From: Allosaccharopolyspora coralli
GTDB taxonomy: Bacteria; Actinomycetota; Actinomycetes; Mycobacteriales; Pseudonocardiaceae
DNA length: 64,000 nt
Assembly (NCBI RefSeq): GCF_009664835.1
Contig: NZ_CP045929.1
Span: 1,302,001-1,366,000, forward strand
Reading direction: 5' to 3'
Position numbers and translations under genes: made by a program. Under the pieces are notes generated by a model. That model was not told the origin of the DNA and did not search any database. It saw only the letters and a program-made list of their open reading frames with translations. This document shows, one piece after another, positions 1 to 8,328 of this stretch (the first letter of the stretch is position 1; every line of letters begins with the position of its first letter).

Positions 1-340
1 CCGGATCCATGTCCATCGCGGTTCGCGCCGCACGTACGTAGTACAGACCTTCCAGCGAAGTCTCCGTCGTGAGACGACACTGCTCCAGCGAGGTCGCCTG
101 CTGCAGCTGGGACGCCGCCGCGTTATGGCGCTCAGAGGCGTCGGCGAGCGCCTGTTTGGCGGCCTCGTTCGTCCCGACCAGATTCAGCACCTGACCGCCG
201 AGGCGTTCCATCCAGCGCCGCGACTCGGCTTGGGCGTCGGCCAGTTCCCGTTCCCGCACGGTCGCGCGATGGCGTACCCACCACACGGACGCGAGGATCA
301 CGGCGAGCACGATCACGCCGAACCAGATGGCTGTGTCCAT
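1..340 (-). CDS. Membrane-anchored coiled-coil protein, partial
   Basis: The gene runs off the left edge, so only the first 113 codons are visible. The ATG at 340 follows a GGAGG-type ribosome site. Residues about 5-22 form one hydrophobic segment (IWFGVIVLAVILASVWW) with basic residues after it. The rest is polar and helical, rich in Ala, Glu, Gln and Arg, as in a cytoplasmic coiled coil. The arrangement suggests a single-pass membrane protein with a long cytoplasmic tail. I do not recognise the family and assign no function. Confidence 0.7.
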   Translation of the reverse strand, partial: MDTAIWFGVIVLAVILASVWWVRHRATVRERELADAQAESRRWMERLGGQVLNLVGTNEAAKQALADASERHNAAASQLQQATSLEQCRLTTETSLEGLYYVRAARTAMDMDP

Positions 341-436
341 GAGCCCTCCGCAGGTCAGGCCGGTCGGCACCGGTCACGATTCGGATGATTCCGACAGTAC
401 GCGTCGTCACCCACCGTTTCCCCTAACAGGCGTACG

Positions 437-1057
437 TCAGCCGAGGGTGATCTCGCCGGCCTTCTCCCATTCGAGGGACGAGTGATCTCGGCTGAGCTTG
501 ACCAGGGTGACAGCGGGGACTGTCGCGGTGGTCGCCTCGACGCCCGTTCCGGACAGCACCGCGGCTGCGAACACGCCCGGCCCCTCGGCGGTGGAGTGCG
601 CGAGGCTCACGTGCCGGTCGGTCTCGTCCGGCTCGGCGGGTATGGCGGAGCCGAGGACGCTCTCGGAGGCCGAACGCAACGCCTCGCGCAGGTGTTGCAC
701 CGTGGCCTGTGGCTCGGCGGGCAAGGCGAGGGCCTCAGGAAGGACGACGCTCTCGTGAAAGGACAGGGTGAGCGGGTCGATCCCGTTCAGCGACTTGCGG
801 CCGGCCGCCAACAGATCGTCCACTGTGGACTCGGGGAGTTCGTCGGTGAACCCGACCTCCTGCAGCAGAATGTGCATCCACTCGAGCGGGACCAGGTCGA
901 AACCGGGAAGGTCGCGCAGCGCGTACTGGTATTCGTTGACCAGATTGCGCAGGCCGGGTTGTTCGGTGAGGGGGAGCAGCCAGGCGTAGGCGGTGCGCCC
1001 GGAACTCCAGTCCTGACGCCAGCGGGAGTGGACGCGAACCTGGTCGGCGTGCTGCAT
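437..1057 (-). CDS. 2'-5' RNA ligase (2H phosphoesterase) family protein
   Basis: About 206 residues, the usual size for LigT-like 2H phosphoesterases, which act on 2',3'-cyclic or 2'-5' phosphodiesters. The second signature is clear (RHVSLAHST, H-x-S-x). The first reads WMHILLQEVGF, where the expected Thr/Ser two residues after the His is Leu, so activity may be altered. The ATG at 1057 is preferred because GGAAAGG lies 8 nt upstream; a GTG at 1066 would abut that site directly. A 7-bp inverted repeat lies upstream. The substrate is unknown. Confidence 0.7.
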   Translation of the reverse strand: MQHADQVRVHSRWRQDWSSGRTAYAWLLPLTEQPGLRNLVNEYQYALRDLPGFDLVPLEWMHILLQEVGFTDELPESTVDDLLAAGRKSLNGIDPLTLSFHESVVLPEALALPAEPQATVQHLREALRSASESVLGSAIPAEPDETDRHVSLAHSTAEGPGVFAAAVLSGTGVEATTATVPAVTLVKLSRDHSSLEWEKAGEITLG

Positions 1058-1105
1058 GTCGGTCACCTTTCCGATAGTGCACCGGCGGAGCGTCGTGTGG
1101 AGCGT

Positions 1106-1123
1106 TCATGAGTTATCTCATGA
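1106..1123. promoter_or_regulatory. Inverted repeat, candidate operator
   Basis: TCATGAG-ttat-CTCATGA is a perfect 7-bp inverted repeat about 50 bp upstream of the leftward 2H phosphoesterase start and downstream of the MFS stop. The short arms and 4-nt spacer fit a dimeric repressor site better than a terminator. No regulator gene is adjacent. Confidence 0.35.
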
Positions 1124-1175
1124 GCGTTTCGGTGCCACGACGACCGGTCCGTCGCTCCCGTGCCGGTCGCCGTGC

Positions 1176-2636
1176 TCAACCGACCCGTCCGGTCTGTTCG
1201 GGTTCGACCGCGCGATGCGTGGGGTCGAGCGTGGGCGCCGCGTCGGAGTCCCGTAGCCGCAACGCGACCAGGACCCCAAGCACACTGAACCCGAGCGTGA
1301 CGAGGTAGGCGCCGCGAAAACCGGCCATCTGCGCCTGCGCCGCCAGCTCGGGCCGAGCCGGGTCTAGGCCGGCGAGCGCGAGATTCGTGGCCGCGACGAG
1401 CACCGTGGCCACGATCGCGGTGCCGAGCGCCATCGCGACCTGGCGGCCGGAGTTGAACAGCGAGCTCGCGCGGCCCATCGACGCGGACGCGATCCGCGCG
1501 AACGTGGCCGTCTGCACCGGCGTCATGAGCAACGCCATCGCGACACCCTGGGCCGTCAGGCACGTGATCAGCCACCAGATCGGCGTGGTCTCGGTCAGCG
1601 TCTGCAAGGCGAGGCCGACCAGGAGCTGGACGCCGAATCCGGCGAGGATGAGCCGTCGCGGCCCGATGCGTCCGTAGACCCGGCTGACGACCTGGGTGAC
1701 CAGCAGCATGCTCAGCGCCTGCGGCATGAGCACCAGCCCGGCCAGTGTCGGCGAGCCGTCCCGCACGTTCTGCACGTACAGCGGGGTCAGGAACAGTACG
1801 CTGAACATGGCACCCGTCATGCACATGAGCAGTGCGTTGCCGGTGCCGAACATGCGGTCCCGCAGCAGGCGCAGGTCGAGCATCGGGTGCCGCACCGACA
1901 GCTCACGCCAGGCCAGGGCGCCGATGAGCAGTGCGGACGCGGCCAGCGGGGCCCAGGACGCCGGGGAGCTCCACCCGCTCCCGGCGCTCTGTTCGAGCCC
2001 GACGAGCAGCAACGCCAGTCCGGCACCGGCGAGGACGAAGCCGGGCACGTCGAACGCTCCGGGGCGTTCCTGCCGTTCCTCGCGGAGGAACAGCACCGTG
2101 AACGTCAGGGCGAGCGCACCGACCGGCACGTTGATGAAGAAGATCCACCGCCAGCTGGCGAACTGCACCAGCACGCCCCCGATCAGCGGTCCGAGCATCG
2201 GCGCGATCGTGATGGGGATCGCGAGGACGGCGGACGCCTTGGCGCGCTCGTGTGGTGGGAACGCGCGGAAGAGCATGGCCTGGCCGACGGGCACCAGCAT
2301 GCCGCCGCCGACGCCTTGCAGGACGCGTGCTGCGATGAGGGCCCACACGTTCGGTGCGAGACCACAGAGCACGGACGCGACGGTGAAGATCACGACGGCG
2401 GACAGGAACGCCCGTTTGCTGCCGAATCGGTCGGCGATCCAACCGGAGGCGGGGATGAACACCGCGAGGCTGACCATGTAGCCGGTGAGGACCCACTGCA
2501 GCACGCCCGCTCCGACGTCGAACTCACGGCCGAGCGTGGCGAGGGCGACGTTGAGCACCGTGACGTCGAGGATCTGCATCACGAGTCCGAGGACGAACGT
2601 GATTCCGACCAGCCACTTGTACTCCAGGTGTCGCAC
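1176..2636 (-). CDS. DHA2-family MFS drug transporter
   Basis: A 486-residue membrane protein with about 14 hydrophobic segments, typical of EmrB/QacA proton-driven multidrug exporters. Near the N-terminus are the DHA2 hallmark LDVTVLNVALATLG and WVLTGYMV; motif A follows (GWIADRFGSKR). The GTG at 2636 (VRHLEYKW) follows GAGGGA at a good distance. Longer in-frame extension upstream is low-complexity and overlaps the divergent hydrolase, so it is rejected. The substrate cannot be told from sequence. Confidence 0.85.
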   Translation of the reverse strand: MRHLEYKWLVGITFVLGLVMQILDVTVLNVALATLGREFDVGAGVLQWVLTGYMVSLAVFIPASGWIADRFGSKRAFLSAVVIFTVASVLCGLAPNVWALIAARVLQGVGGGMLVPVGQAMLFRAFPPHERAKASAVLAIPITIAPMLGPLIGGVLVQFASWRWIFFINVPVGALALTFTVLFLREERQERPGAFDVPGFVLAGAGLALLLVGLEQSAGSGWSSPASWAPLAASALLIGALAWRELSVRHPMLDLRLLRDRMFGTGNALLMCMTGAMFSVLFLTPLYVQNVRDGSPTLAGLVLMPQALSMLLVTQVVSRVYGRIGPRRLILAGFGVQLLVGLALQTLTETTPIWWLITCLTAQGVAMALLMTPVQTATFARIASASMGRASSLFNSGRQVAMALGTAIVATVLVAATNLALAGLDPARPELAAQAQMAGFRGAYLVTLGFSVLGVLVALRLRDSDAAPTLDPTHRAVEPEQTGRVG

Positions 2637-2751
2637 GCACGTCCCTCGCTGTCGTCTCCGCCGCAATGATGCCGGGCAATCGGCCCACCCCCCAGAATGC
2701 GCGCAGCCACCGACAGCGACCAGGTGGGGGCCCACGAGCGGTACAGTGACC

Positions 2752-3630
2752 ATGATCACGACGCGCGGGGTGGGTATGGAGTCGAGCGGGTGGCGGTCCG
2801 GATTCGTCGAGTGCGACGAGGGTCGGCTCCGCGTCCTCCTGGCGGGCGAGCGGGGCAGCCCGGTGCTGTTGCTCAGCGGCGCCGGTGTCGACAACGCCCT
2901 GTTGAGCTGGCGCCACCTCATCCCCGCGCTCGCCGAACGGCATCGGGTGTTCGCACTGGACTGGCCGAAGCAAGGGGCGAGCAGACCGTGGCGCGGGCAC
3001 GCCGGTCACGAGCGGATGCTGCGCTGCGTCACCGAGGTCCTCGACCACTTCGGTGTGGACGCGGTCGACCTCGTCGGGCTCTCCCAGGGTGGTGCGCTGA
3101 CGCTCGCGTACGCCATCGACGAGCCACAGCGAGTGAGCAGGCTCGTGGCCATCGCGCCCGCCGGAGTCGTGTCCTTCCCAGTGGGTGTGCACCAGTTGTT
3201 GTGGCTCACCGCGAAGGTCGCCTTGCTGAACCGCACGGTGCCGAACTGGATGCTGCGGTCGCGCGCGAGCGTCCGCTCGTTCGTGCGGCGCGGACTCGTG
3301 CCGACCCCGCCGGACGACGTCGACGACCTCGTCGACGAGGTCCAGGCGGAGGTGCGGGCGCACGGTGCGGCTTCCTCCGACTGGCAGAACTCGTCGATCG
3401 GCTTCCGGCGGATGCACGTCGACCTCCGCCCACGACTGCAGGAGATCTCCTGTCCTGCGCTGTTTCTCCAAGGTGACCGGGACGTCGCGATCAGGCCGAA
3501 ACACACCCTGGCGGCTGCGGCGCGGGTGCCGAACGCGCGGCTCGAACTGCTTCCCGGCCACGGGCACTGGCCGAACCGGCAGAGCCCGGCGCGGGTGAAC
3601 ACGATGATCGGGAACTTCCTCGCCGAGTGA
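2752..3630 (+). CDS. Alpha/beta hydrolase
   Basis: A 292-residue alpha/beta-fold hydrolase. Nucleophile elbow GLSQGG puts Ser111 in place; GDRD near residue 241 supplies the acid and PGHGHWP near 269 the His, so the triad looks complete. An oxyanion region (LLSGAGVDNALLSW) follows the first strand. It resembles lactonase/esterase/C-C hydrolase members; the substrate is open. It is divergent from the exporter and shares its upstream region. TACAGT lies just before the ATG at 2752. A second in-frame ATG at 2776 is a possible start. Confidence 0.75.
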   Translation: MITTRGVGMESSGWRSGFVECDEGRLRVLLAGERGSPVLLLSGAGVDNALLSWRHLIPALAERHRVFALDWPKQGASRPWRGHAGHERMLRCVTEVLDHFGVDAVDLVGLSQGGALTLAYAIDEPQRVSRLVAIAPAGVVSFPVGVHQLLWLTAKVALLNRTVPNWMLRSRASVRSFVRRGLVPTPPDDVDDLVDEVQAEVRAHGAASSDWQNSSIGFRRMHVDLRPRLQEISCPALFLQGDRDVAIRPKHTLAAAARVPNARLELLPGHGHWPNRQSPARVNTMIGNFLAE

Positions 3631-3757
3631 TCCGGTGCGACCTCCTCGGTCGTCGAGTGGTGCGCCGACGGTTTCCGCTGGCTACGCAGACCGGCCATCG
3701 GCGGGTTCGCCCCTCGTGGCTGGCGAGACAGCATCGAGCTGGTGTCAGTGGCCACTC

Positions 3758-3810
3758 GATGTCGACGATCCCGCAGCCAGCCGGGAGGTGAGGTTCCGCG
3801 AGGGAACCGG
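3758..3810. repeat. Dispersed repeat family B, copy 1
   Basis: It begins GATGTCGACGATCC and ends in a GTGAGGTTCCGC..GGGAACC palindrome. The copy at 8258-8309 aligns over its whole length at roughly 80% identity. It lies in the 206-bp gap between two convergent genes (3631-3836), in which I see nothing else. Confidence 0.6.
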
Positions 3811-3836
3811 CTACGCAGAACGATCCGCACACCCTC

Positions 3837-5477
3837 TCACCGTTGAATCGCGGGCTCGGCCGCGGTCGCGGCGGTCGCCCGTGTGAGTGCCGCCGTGATC
3901 GTTTCCGGCGTCGGATCGGTGAGTACCGCGGCGACGTGGGCGTCCGGACGCACTACCCAGAGCTCTGTCGGTGCCGTCGCGAGTGCGTCGCGGACCGTGC
4001 CGTCCGGGTCGATCTCGTCGAGTGCGAGCACCCGCACGGGCGTGTCCACGTGCGCGACGGTTCTCCGTGCCGCCGCCGTCTCGACCTCGGCACCCGCCAG
4101 CAGCAGGAATCCGTCCCTGGCCAACGCGCGGAGACGACTCGGGCCGTCCGGGGTACGGACCGGGACGTCCGGCAGCAGCACTCCCGGGCCCGCTGGTGGA
4201 ACCTGCCCGCGTGGCGGTCTGTCCACGGCGGGGCGACGTGGATCCGGGGTCGTCAGCGGCGAGACGCAGTACCAGAACGGCTCGGACAGCCGACCGGAGT
4301 CGACGTCGGCCCGAGCGCCGGGCTCGGTGGTGGCGCTCTCCAGGATCTCGGTGCGCCGCTGCGCACGTTCCTCGTCCGGCGGCACGAGGAAGTTCATCGT
4401 CGCCGTGGTGACGGCGAGGTTCTCCCTGGCCGCCGCATGGCGTTCGTCGTGGTAGGTCTCCAGTAGGCCCTCCGGTGCCCAGCCACGTCCGACGTAGGCG
4501 ATCTTCCACGCCGCGTTCTCGGCGTCCCCGACCCCGGAGTTCAGACCGCGCGCACCGAACGGCGAGTACAGGTGTGCCGCGTCCCCGGCGAGCAGGATCC
4601 GATCGCAGCGCATCCGGCTCGCGACCCGCGAGTGGAACCGGTACACCGACTGCCACACGATCTCGTACTGCCGGTCACCGATGATCGCCCGGATCCGATC
4701 GTCCAGAGCCCCGGAGGCCTCCTCGGCTTCGAGGTCGTAGTCGCCGGGGACCTGCCAGTCGATCCGGTACGTCGAGTCCGGGCACGGGTGGATGAGCACC
4801 TGGCGACCCGGGTTCCACGCCGGGTCGAAGTAGAACCGGCGCTCGGTGTCCCAGCCGGGAAGGTCCGCGCGGATGTCGCAGATCAGGAACCGGTCGTCGA
4901 AGGAATGCCCGTCGAAACGGACGCCGAGCATCCGCCGCAGCAGCGCACTGTGCCCTCCGGTGCACACCACGAGATAGGAGCTGCGCAGTACCGTCCCGTC
5001 GGTGCAGTGGACCTCGACCCCCGTGGTGTCCTGCTCGACGCCGATCGCCTGGGCGCCCCACCGCACGTCGATCAACGGTTCGGCGGCGAGGCAGTCGTCG
5101 AGAATCTGCTCGGTGCGGCTCTGGGAGAGGTTGACGAACGGCGGGAAGGCGGGATGACCGCTCGTCGCGAGGTCGACGCTGAACAGTTCGGTGTCGCGGT
5201 AGAAGGTGCGCGCCGTGGACCAGGTGAGCCCTTCCGCCGCGATGCGCCCGCCCGCGCCGACGGCCTCCCAGACGTCGAGGACGTCGCGTTGCTGGCAGAT
5301 GGCCTTGGACCCGTGGGCGTCCCGTCGGGGGCGCTGGTCGACCAGGATCGCGGGTACGCCCCAGCGCGCCAGCAGCAGGGCGGTGGTCTGGCCAACGGGC
5401 CCGGCACCGAGGACGAGGACCGGTTCCCCCGGCCAAGTCCCCGGTGTGGGCAGGACGTTCGATGCGGTCTCCGACAT
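3837..5477 (-). CDS. FAD-dependent aromatic monooxygenase (PheA/MhpA type)
   Basis: A 546-residue class A flavoprotein hydroxylase. The N-terminal Rossmann motif is VLVLGAGPVGQTTALLLARWG (split here as VLGAGPVGQTTALLL, residues 22-36). The second FAD motif GDAAHLYSPFGARGLN is at about 298-313, and the C-terminus carries a thioredoxin-like extension of the phenol/3-(3-hydroxyphenyl)propionate hydroxylase group. These enzymes use NAD(P)H and O2 to hydroxylate a phenolic ring. It is the last gene of a leftward three-gene unit with an MBL-fold protein and an MFS transporter, consistent with uptake and breakdown of an aromatic acid. Confidence 0.8.
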   Translation of the reverse strand: MSETASNVLPTPGTWPGEPVLVLGAGPVGQTTALLLARWGVPAILVDQRPRRDAHGSKAICQQRDVLDVWEAVGAGGRIAAEGLTWSTARTFYRDTELFSVDLATSGHPAFPPFVNLSQSRTEQILDDCLAAEPLIDVRWGAQAIGVEQDTTGVEVHCTDGTVLRSSYLVVCTGGHSALLRRMLGVRFDGHSFDDRFLICDIRADLPGWDTERRFYFDPAWNPGRQVLIHPCPDSTYRIDWQVPGDYDLEAEEASGALDDRIRAIIGDRQYEIVWQSVYRFHSRVASRMRCDRILLAGDAAHLYSPFGARGLNSGVGDAENAAWKIAYVGRGWAPEGLLETYHDERHAAARENLAVTTATMNFLVPPDEERAQRRTEILESATTEPGARADVDSGRLSEPFWYCVSPLTTPDPRRPAVDRPPRGQVPPAGPGVLLPDVPVRTPDGPSRLRALARDGFLLLAGAEVETAAARRTVAHVDTPVRVLALDEIDPDGTVRDALATAPTELWVVRPDAHVAAVLTDPTPETITAALTRATAATAAEPAIQR

Positions 5478-5504
5478 CGGTTGCTCCCGTCGTCACGAAG
5501 GGAC

Positions 5505-6464
5505 TCATCCCTGCAGCTGGGCCCAGACCTCCCGATCGCGTTCGGCGGTCCAGATCACCGGACGGTCCACACCGGACAGCTCGTCCCACAGTCGTGAGAC
5601 GTCGAACGGCAGGCAGTGCTCGAAGATCGGCCAGTGCCCGTAGTCGTCGTTGAGCGCGGCATGGGTGGCGTCGAAGGCGTCCTTGAGGCTGCCGCCGCGC
5701 CGCCGTACCGCGTCGACCTCGCTGATCATGACCCGCAGGAAATGGCGGGTTTGTTCGATCGCGGCGTCGACCTCAGCGCGTCCGCGGCTGACGGCACCGC
5801 GTCCGCCGACGAGCTGTTCGGCCTCCAGTGCCTTGAGTTGGTCGAGCGTGCCGGACGCCCACTCGCGGTGGAAGGCGTCGCCGGTGTAGAGCGCGGCCTG
5901 TGCCTCGACGAGATCGCCGGCGAACAGGATCTTCTGGCGCGGCAGCCAGGCGGTGATGTCGCCCTCCGTGTGGCCCCGGCCGTGGTACTGCAGGACCAGC
6001 TCGCCCCGGTTGCCGCCGAGGTCGATGGTCATCCGGTCGGCGAACGTCAGCGTCGGCCACGTCAGGCCGGGAACGGTGTCGGCCGCTTCGGCGAGGCGCG
6101 GCATCCGGGCGAACTCGCTGTCCCAGTCCTGTTTCCCCCGCTCGGCGACCAGGTCGCGGGTGATCTCGTGCGAGACCACGGCGTCGGCCCCGAACGCGCT
6201 CGCGCCGAGGACGCGCACCGCGTGGTAGTGCGAGAGAACGAGGTACCGCACCGGTTTGTCGGTGTGTTCGCGCAGCATGGCCAGCCACTTCCCGGCGGCG
6301 ACCGGCGTGGCCAGCGCTTCGAAACAGACGAGGAAGTCCTCGCCCTCGATCGCTCCGATGTTGGGGTCGCCCTCGGCGGTCAGCGCGTAGACGCCGTCGG
6401 CGAGGACTTCCAGCGTCTGTTCCTTGGCGGCGGTGTCGGCGGAGGAGGCGAACGGTTTGGCCAT
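5505..6464 (-). CDS. MBL-fold protein with a half-lost metal site
   Basis: A 319-residue metallo-beta-lactamase-fold protein; ATG at 6464 follows GAAAGGA at a good distance. The usual HxHxDH motif reads H79-Y-H81-A-V-R84, so both second-metal ligands (Asp, His) are gone. His165 (GRGHTEGD) and Asp184 (FAGD) are kept. The late His is replaced by Arg222 (GGRGAV). Thus the first-metal ligands survive and all second-site ligands are lost. It lies 27 nt upstream of the hydroxylase gene and is probably co-transcribed. A hydrolase or ring-processing role in the same pathway is inference. Confidence 0.75.
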   Translation of the reverse strand: MAKPFASSADTAAKEQTLEVLADGVYALTAEGDPNIGAIEGEDFLVCFEALATPVAAGKWLAMLREHTDKPVRYLVLSHYHAVRVLGASAFGADAVVSHEITRDLVAERGKQDWDSEFARMPRLAEAADTVPGLTWPTLTFADRMTIDLGGNRGELVLQYHGRGHTEGDITAWLPRQKILFAGDLVEAQAALYTGDAFHREWASGTLDQLKALEAEQLVGGRGAVSRGRAEVDAAIEQTRHFLRVMISEVDAVRRRGGSLKDAFDATHAALNDDYGHWPIFEHCLPFDVSRLWDELSGVDRPVIWTAERDREVWAQLQG

Positions 6465-6499
6465 CGGGATCGTTCCTTTCGTACGGAGGGAGGTGGTGT

Positions 6500-7846
6500 T
6501 CAGTCGGTGGCGAGGACGAAAGCCTCGCGTTCGGCGGCAGGCCGTTCCCGCAGCGCGAGCACGGCGGCCAACGTGACCAGGCAGGTCGCGAGCATGTAGC
6601 CGGAGACGGACAGCGAGGTGCCGGTGACGTCGATCAGCCAGGTCGCCACCATCGGGGCGAATCCGCCGCCGAGGATGGCGCCGAAGGCGTAGGCGAACGA
6701 GACGCCGCTGTAGCGGATCGGCGTGGGGAACAGTTCGGCGTAGGTGGCGGCCTGCTGCCCGTACGTCAGGCCGAGTCCGAACCCGAGCGTGACCACGGCT
6801 AGCAGCATCAACGGCAGTGAGGCGGTGTCGATGAGCAGGAAGAACGGGATGCTCCACACGCCAAGCGCGAGCGTGCCGAGGAGGTAGGTGTGCCGTCGTC
6901 CCCAGCGGTCCGACCAGTGTCCGGCCAGCAGGGTGAACACTCCCCACGAGACGGCCCCGACCATGCCGACGAACAGCATCGTCGAGCTCTCCAGGTCGAG
7001 TTGGCGCGTGCCGTAGGAGGTCAGGAACGCGATCAGGATGTAGCCGATCATGTTGTTCGCGATGAACAGGCCGATCGCGACGACGAGTTCGCGTGAGTTC
7101 GAGCGGAACACCTCAGTCAGCGGGGCCGAGCGCCGCTCGCGCCGTTCGCGGAGCTCGGTGAACACCGGGCTCTCGGAGACCTTGGCGCGCACGAAGAATC
7201 CGACGGCGATGAGCACGACCGACAGCAGGAACGGCACCCGCCATCCCCAGGCCTGGAACTGCTCGGGCGTGGTGATCGCGGTGACGGTGAACAACACCAG
7301 GTTGGCCAGCAGCAACCCGATCGGGACGCCGATCTGCGGGAAGGAGCCGAAGAAGCCGCGTCGCCCGGGACTGGCGTGCTCGACGGACATCAGTGCGGCA
7401 CCGCCCCATTCGCCGCCTGCGGAGAATCCCTGCACCAGGCGCAGCAGGACGAGCAGGATCGGTGCCGCGACGCCGATCGTCTGGTACCCGGGCAGCAGGC
7501 CGACTCCCACGGTCGCCCCGCCCATCATCAGCAGCGTGACGACCAGCACGATCTTGCGGCCGAACCGGTCACCGAGGTGCCCGGCCACGACGCTGCCCAG
7601 AGGGCGGGCGATGAAGCTGACACCGAGGGTGGCGAAGGCCGCGAGCAGCCCTGCCGTTCCGTCGAGTGCCGGGAAGAACAGATCGCCGAAGACCATGCCT
7701 GCGGCCGAGGCGTAGATGAAGAAGTCGTACCACTCGATGGTGGTACCCACGAGGCTCGCGCCGACGACGCGGCGGAGCTGGCTGCCGGAGGCGCTCGGCG
7801 GCGGTGTCGCCGCCGGCTCGGAGGACGCATGGGGAACGCTGCTCAT
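6500..7846 (-). CDS. MFS transporter, metabolite:H+ symporter type
   Basis: A 448-residue, 12-TM transporter of the ShiA/ProP/KgtP (MHS) type. TIEWYDFFIYASAAG in TM1 and HLGDRFGRK in loop 2-3 are characteristic, as is FSAGGEWGGA. The ATG at 7846 follows GGGAAGG; an upstream extension lacks hydrophobic or family sequence. As first gene of the unit ending with the aromatic hydroxylase, it probably imports an organic acid such as an aromatic or dicarboxylic acid. Confidence 0.82.
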   Translation of the reverse strand: MSSVPHASSEPAATPPPSASGSQLRRVVGASLVGTTIEWYDFFIYASAAGMVFGDLFFPALDGTAGLLAAFATLGVSFIARPLGSVVAGHLGDRFGRKIVLVVTLLMMGGATVGVGLLPGYQTIGVAAPILLVLLRLVQGFSAGGEWGGAALMSVEHASPGRRGFFGSFPQIGVPIGLLLANLVLFTVTAITTPEQFQAWGWRVPFLLSVVLIAVGFFVRAKVSESPVFTELRERRERRSAPLTEVFRSNSRELVVAIGLFIANNMIGYILIAFLTSYGTRQLDLESSTMLFVGMVGAVSWGVFTLLAGHWSDRWGRRHTYLLGTLALGVWSIPFFLLIDTASLPLMLLAVVTLGFGLGLTYGQQAATYAELFPTPIRYSGVSFAYAFGAILGGGFAPMVATWLIDVTGTSLSVSGYMLATCLVTLAAVLALRERPAAEREAFVLATD

Positions 7847-7904
7847 CGGGGCCCTTCCCGTCGTGCGGGCGGCTTCCGGCTTCGGACTCGGAAACCAATC
7901 AAAG

Positions 7905-7915
7905 GTTTGACAAAC
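7905..7915. promoter_or_regulatory. Candidate operator of the catabolic operon
   Basis: GTTTG-A-CAAAC is a perfect odd palindrome about 60 bp upstream of the leftward MFS-MBL-hydroxylase unit. The MarR-family gene next upstream is the obvious candidate regulator, but this is positional inference only. Confidence 0.3.
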
Positions 7916-8060
7916 GGAGGAAAGCACAGAGAGCTGCGTCACACCAGAGCCCGGCGAACCTGTGACCATTCAGATAGACGTGATGTCCGTCACAGCGAAC
8001 GGGCGGTTTCGCGAGTTCAGGGCAGGACAGGCGCCTCAGCTCGAGGCGGTGCGCCATGAG

Positions 8061-8107
8061 GCGAACGGCACTTTCGCCCCACCACACGAGGCCAAAGTGC
8101 CGTTCGC
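8061..8107. repeat. Dispersed palindrome family A, copy 1
   Basis: Left arm GCGAACGGCACTTTCG and right arm CCAAAGTGCCGTTCGC enclose a short variable loop. Other copies are at 24383-24435 and 47285-47336. The arms are conserved and the loops are not, so the stem is what is maintained. Confidence 0.75.
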
Positions 8108-8125
8108 TCCGCGCGCTGCCGGCAA

Positions 8126-8186
8126 GGGGTGGCAAATTCGCGCGAATTTGCCACCCCGCTGTCCACAGGGGGTGGAGTTGTCCCCA
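8126..8186. repeat. Palindrome family C with DnaA-box-like motifs, copy 1
   Basis: A 32-bp perfect palindrome (8126-8157; half-site GGGGTGGCAAATTCGC) is followed directly by CTGTCCACA (8159-8167) and a degenerate TTGTCCCCA (8178-8186). A second copy with an exact TTGTCCACA lies at 35479-35538. Confidence 0.7.
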
Positions 8187-8257
8187 CTCGGGCGGGTGGT
8201 GCTGGGGTTCAGCGCCGGCCGGCGAGGCAAGCGTCGACGTGGTGTAGGGCGTTACCT

Positions 8258-8309
8258 GATGTCGACGATCCGGCAGCTCGTCGTGAGGTGAGGGGTCCGC
8301 TACGGAACC
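8258..8309. repeat. Dispersed repeat family B, copy 2
   Basis: It shares GATGTCGACGATCC and the terminal GTGAGG..TCCGCTACGGAACC with the 3758-3810 copy. It sits just past the 3' end of the marR-like gene. Confidence 0.6.
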
Positions 8310-8328
8310 GCCAACCCGCGCGCCTTCA

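Larger units (their letters stand above)
7847..8328. other. Intergenic region rich in palindromic repeats
   Basis: This 482-bp gap between the MFS operon and the marR-like gene holds no convincing gene. Short reading frames here arise from repeats. It contains the operator-like 7905-7915 palindrome and one copy each of repeat families A, C and B in that order. Confidence 0.6.

Noticed and set aside
2485-2751. N-terminal extension of the alpha/beta hydrolase back to about 2485
   Set aside because: It would overlap the exporter gene and encodes Ser/Thr/Arg-rich sequence unlike the family; ATG 2752 or 2776 is better.
8056-8290. Several small proteins in the 7.9-8.3 kb gap
   Set aside because: They are translations of repeat families A, B and C; none has a ribosome site.
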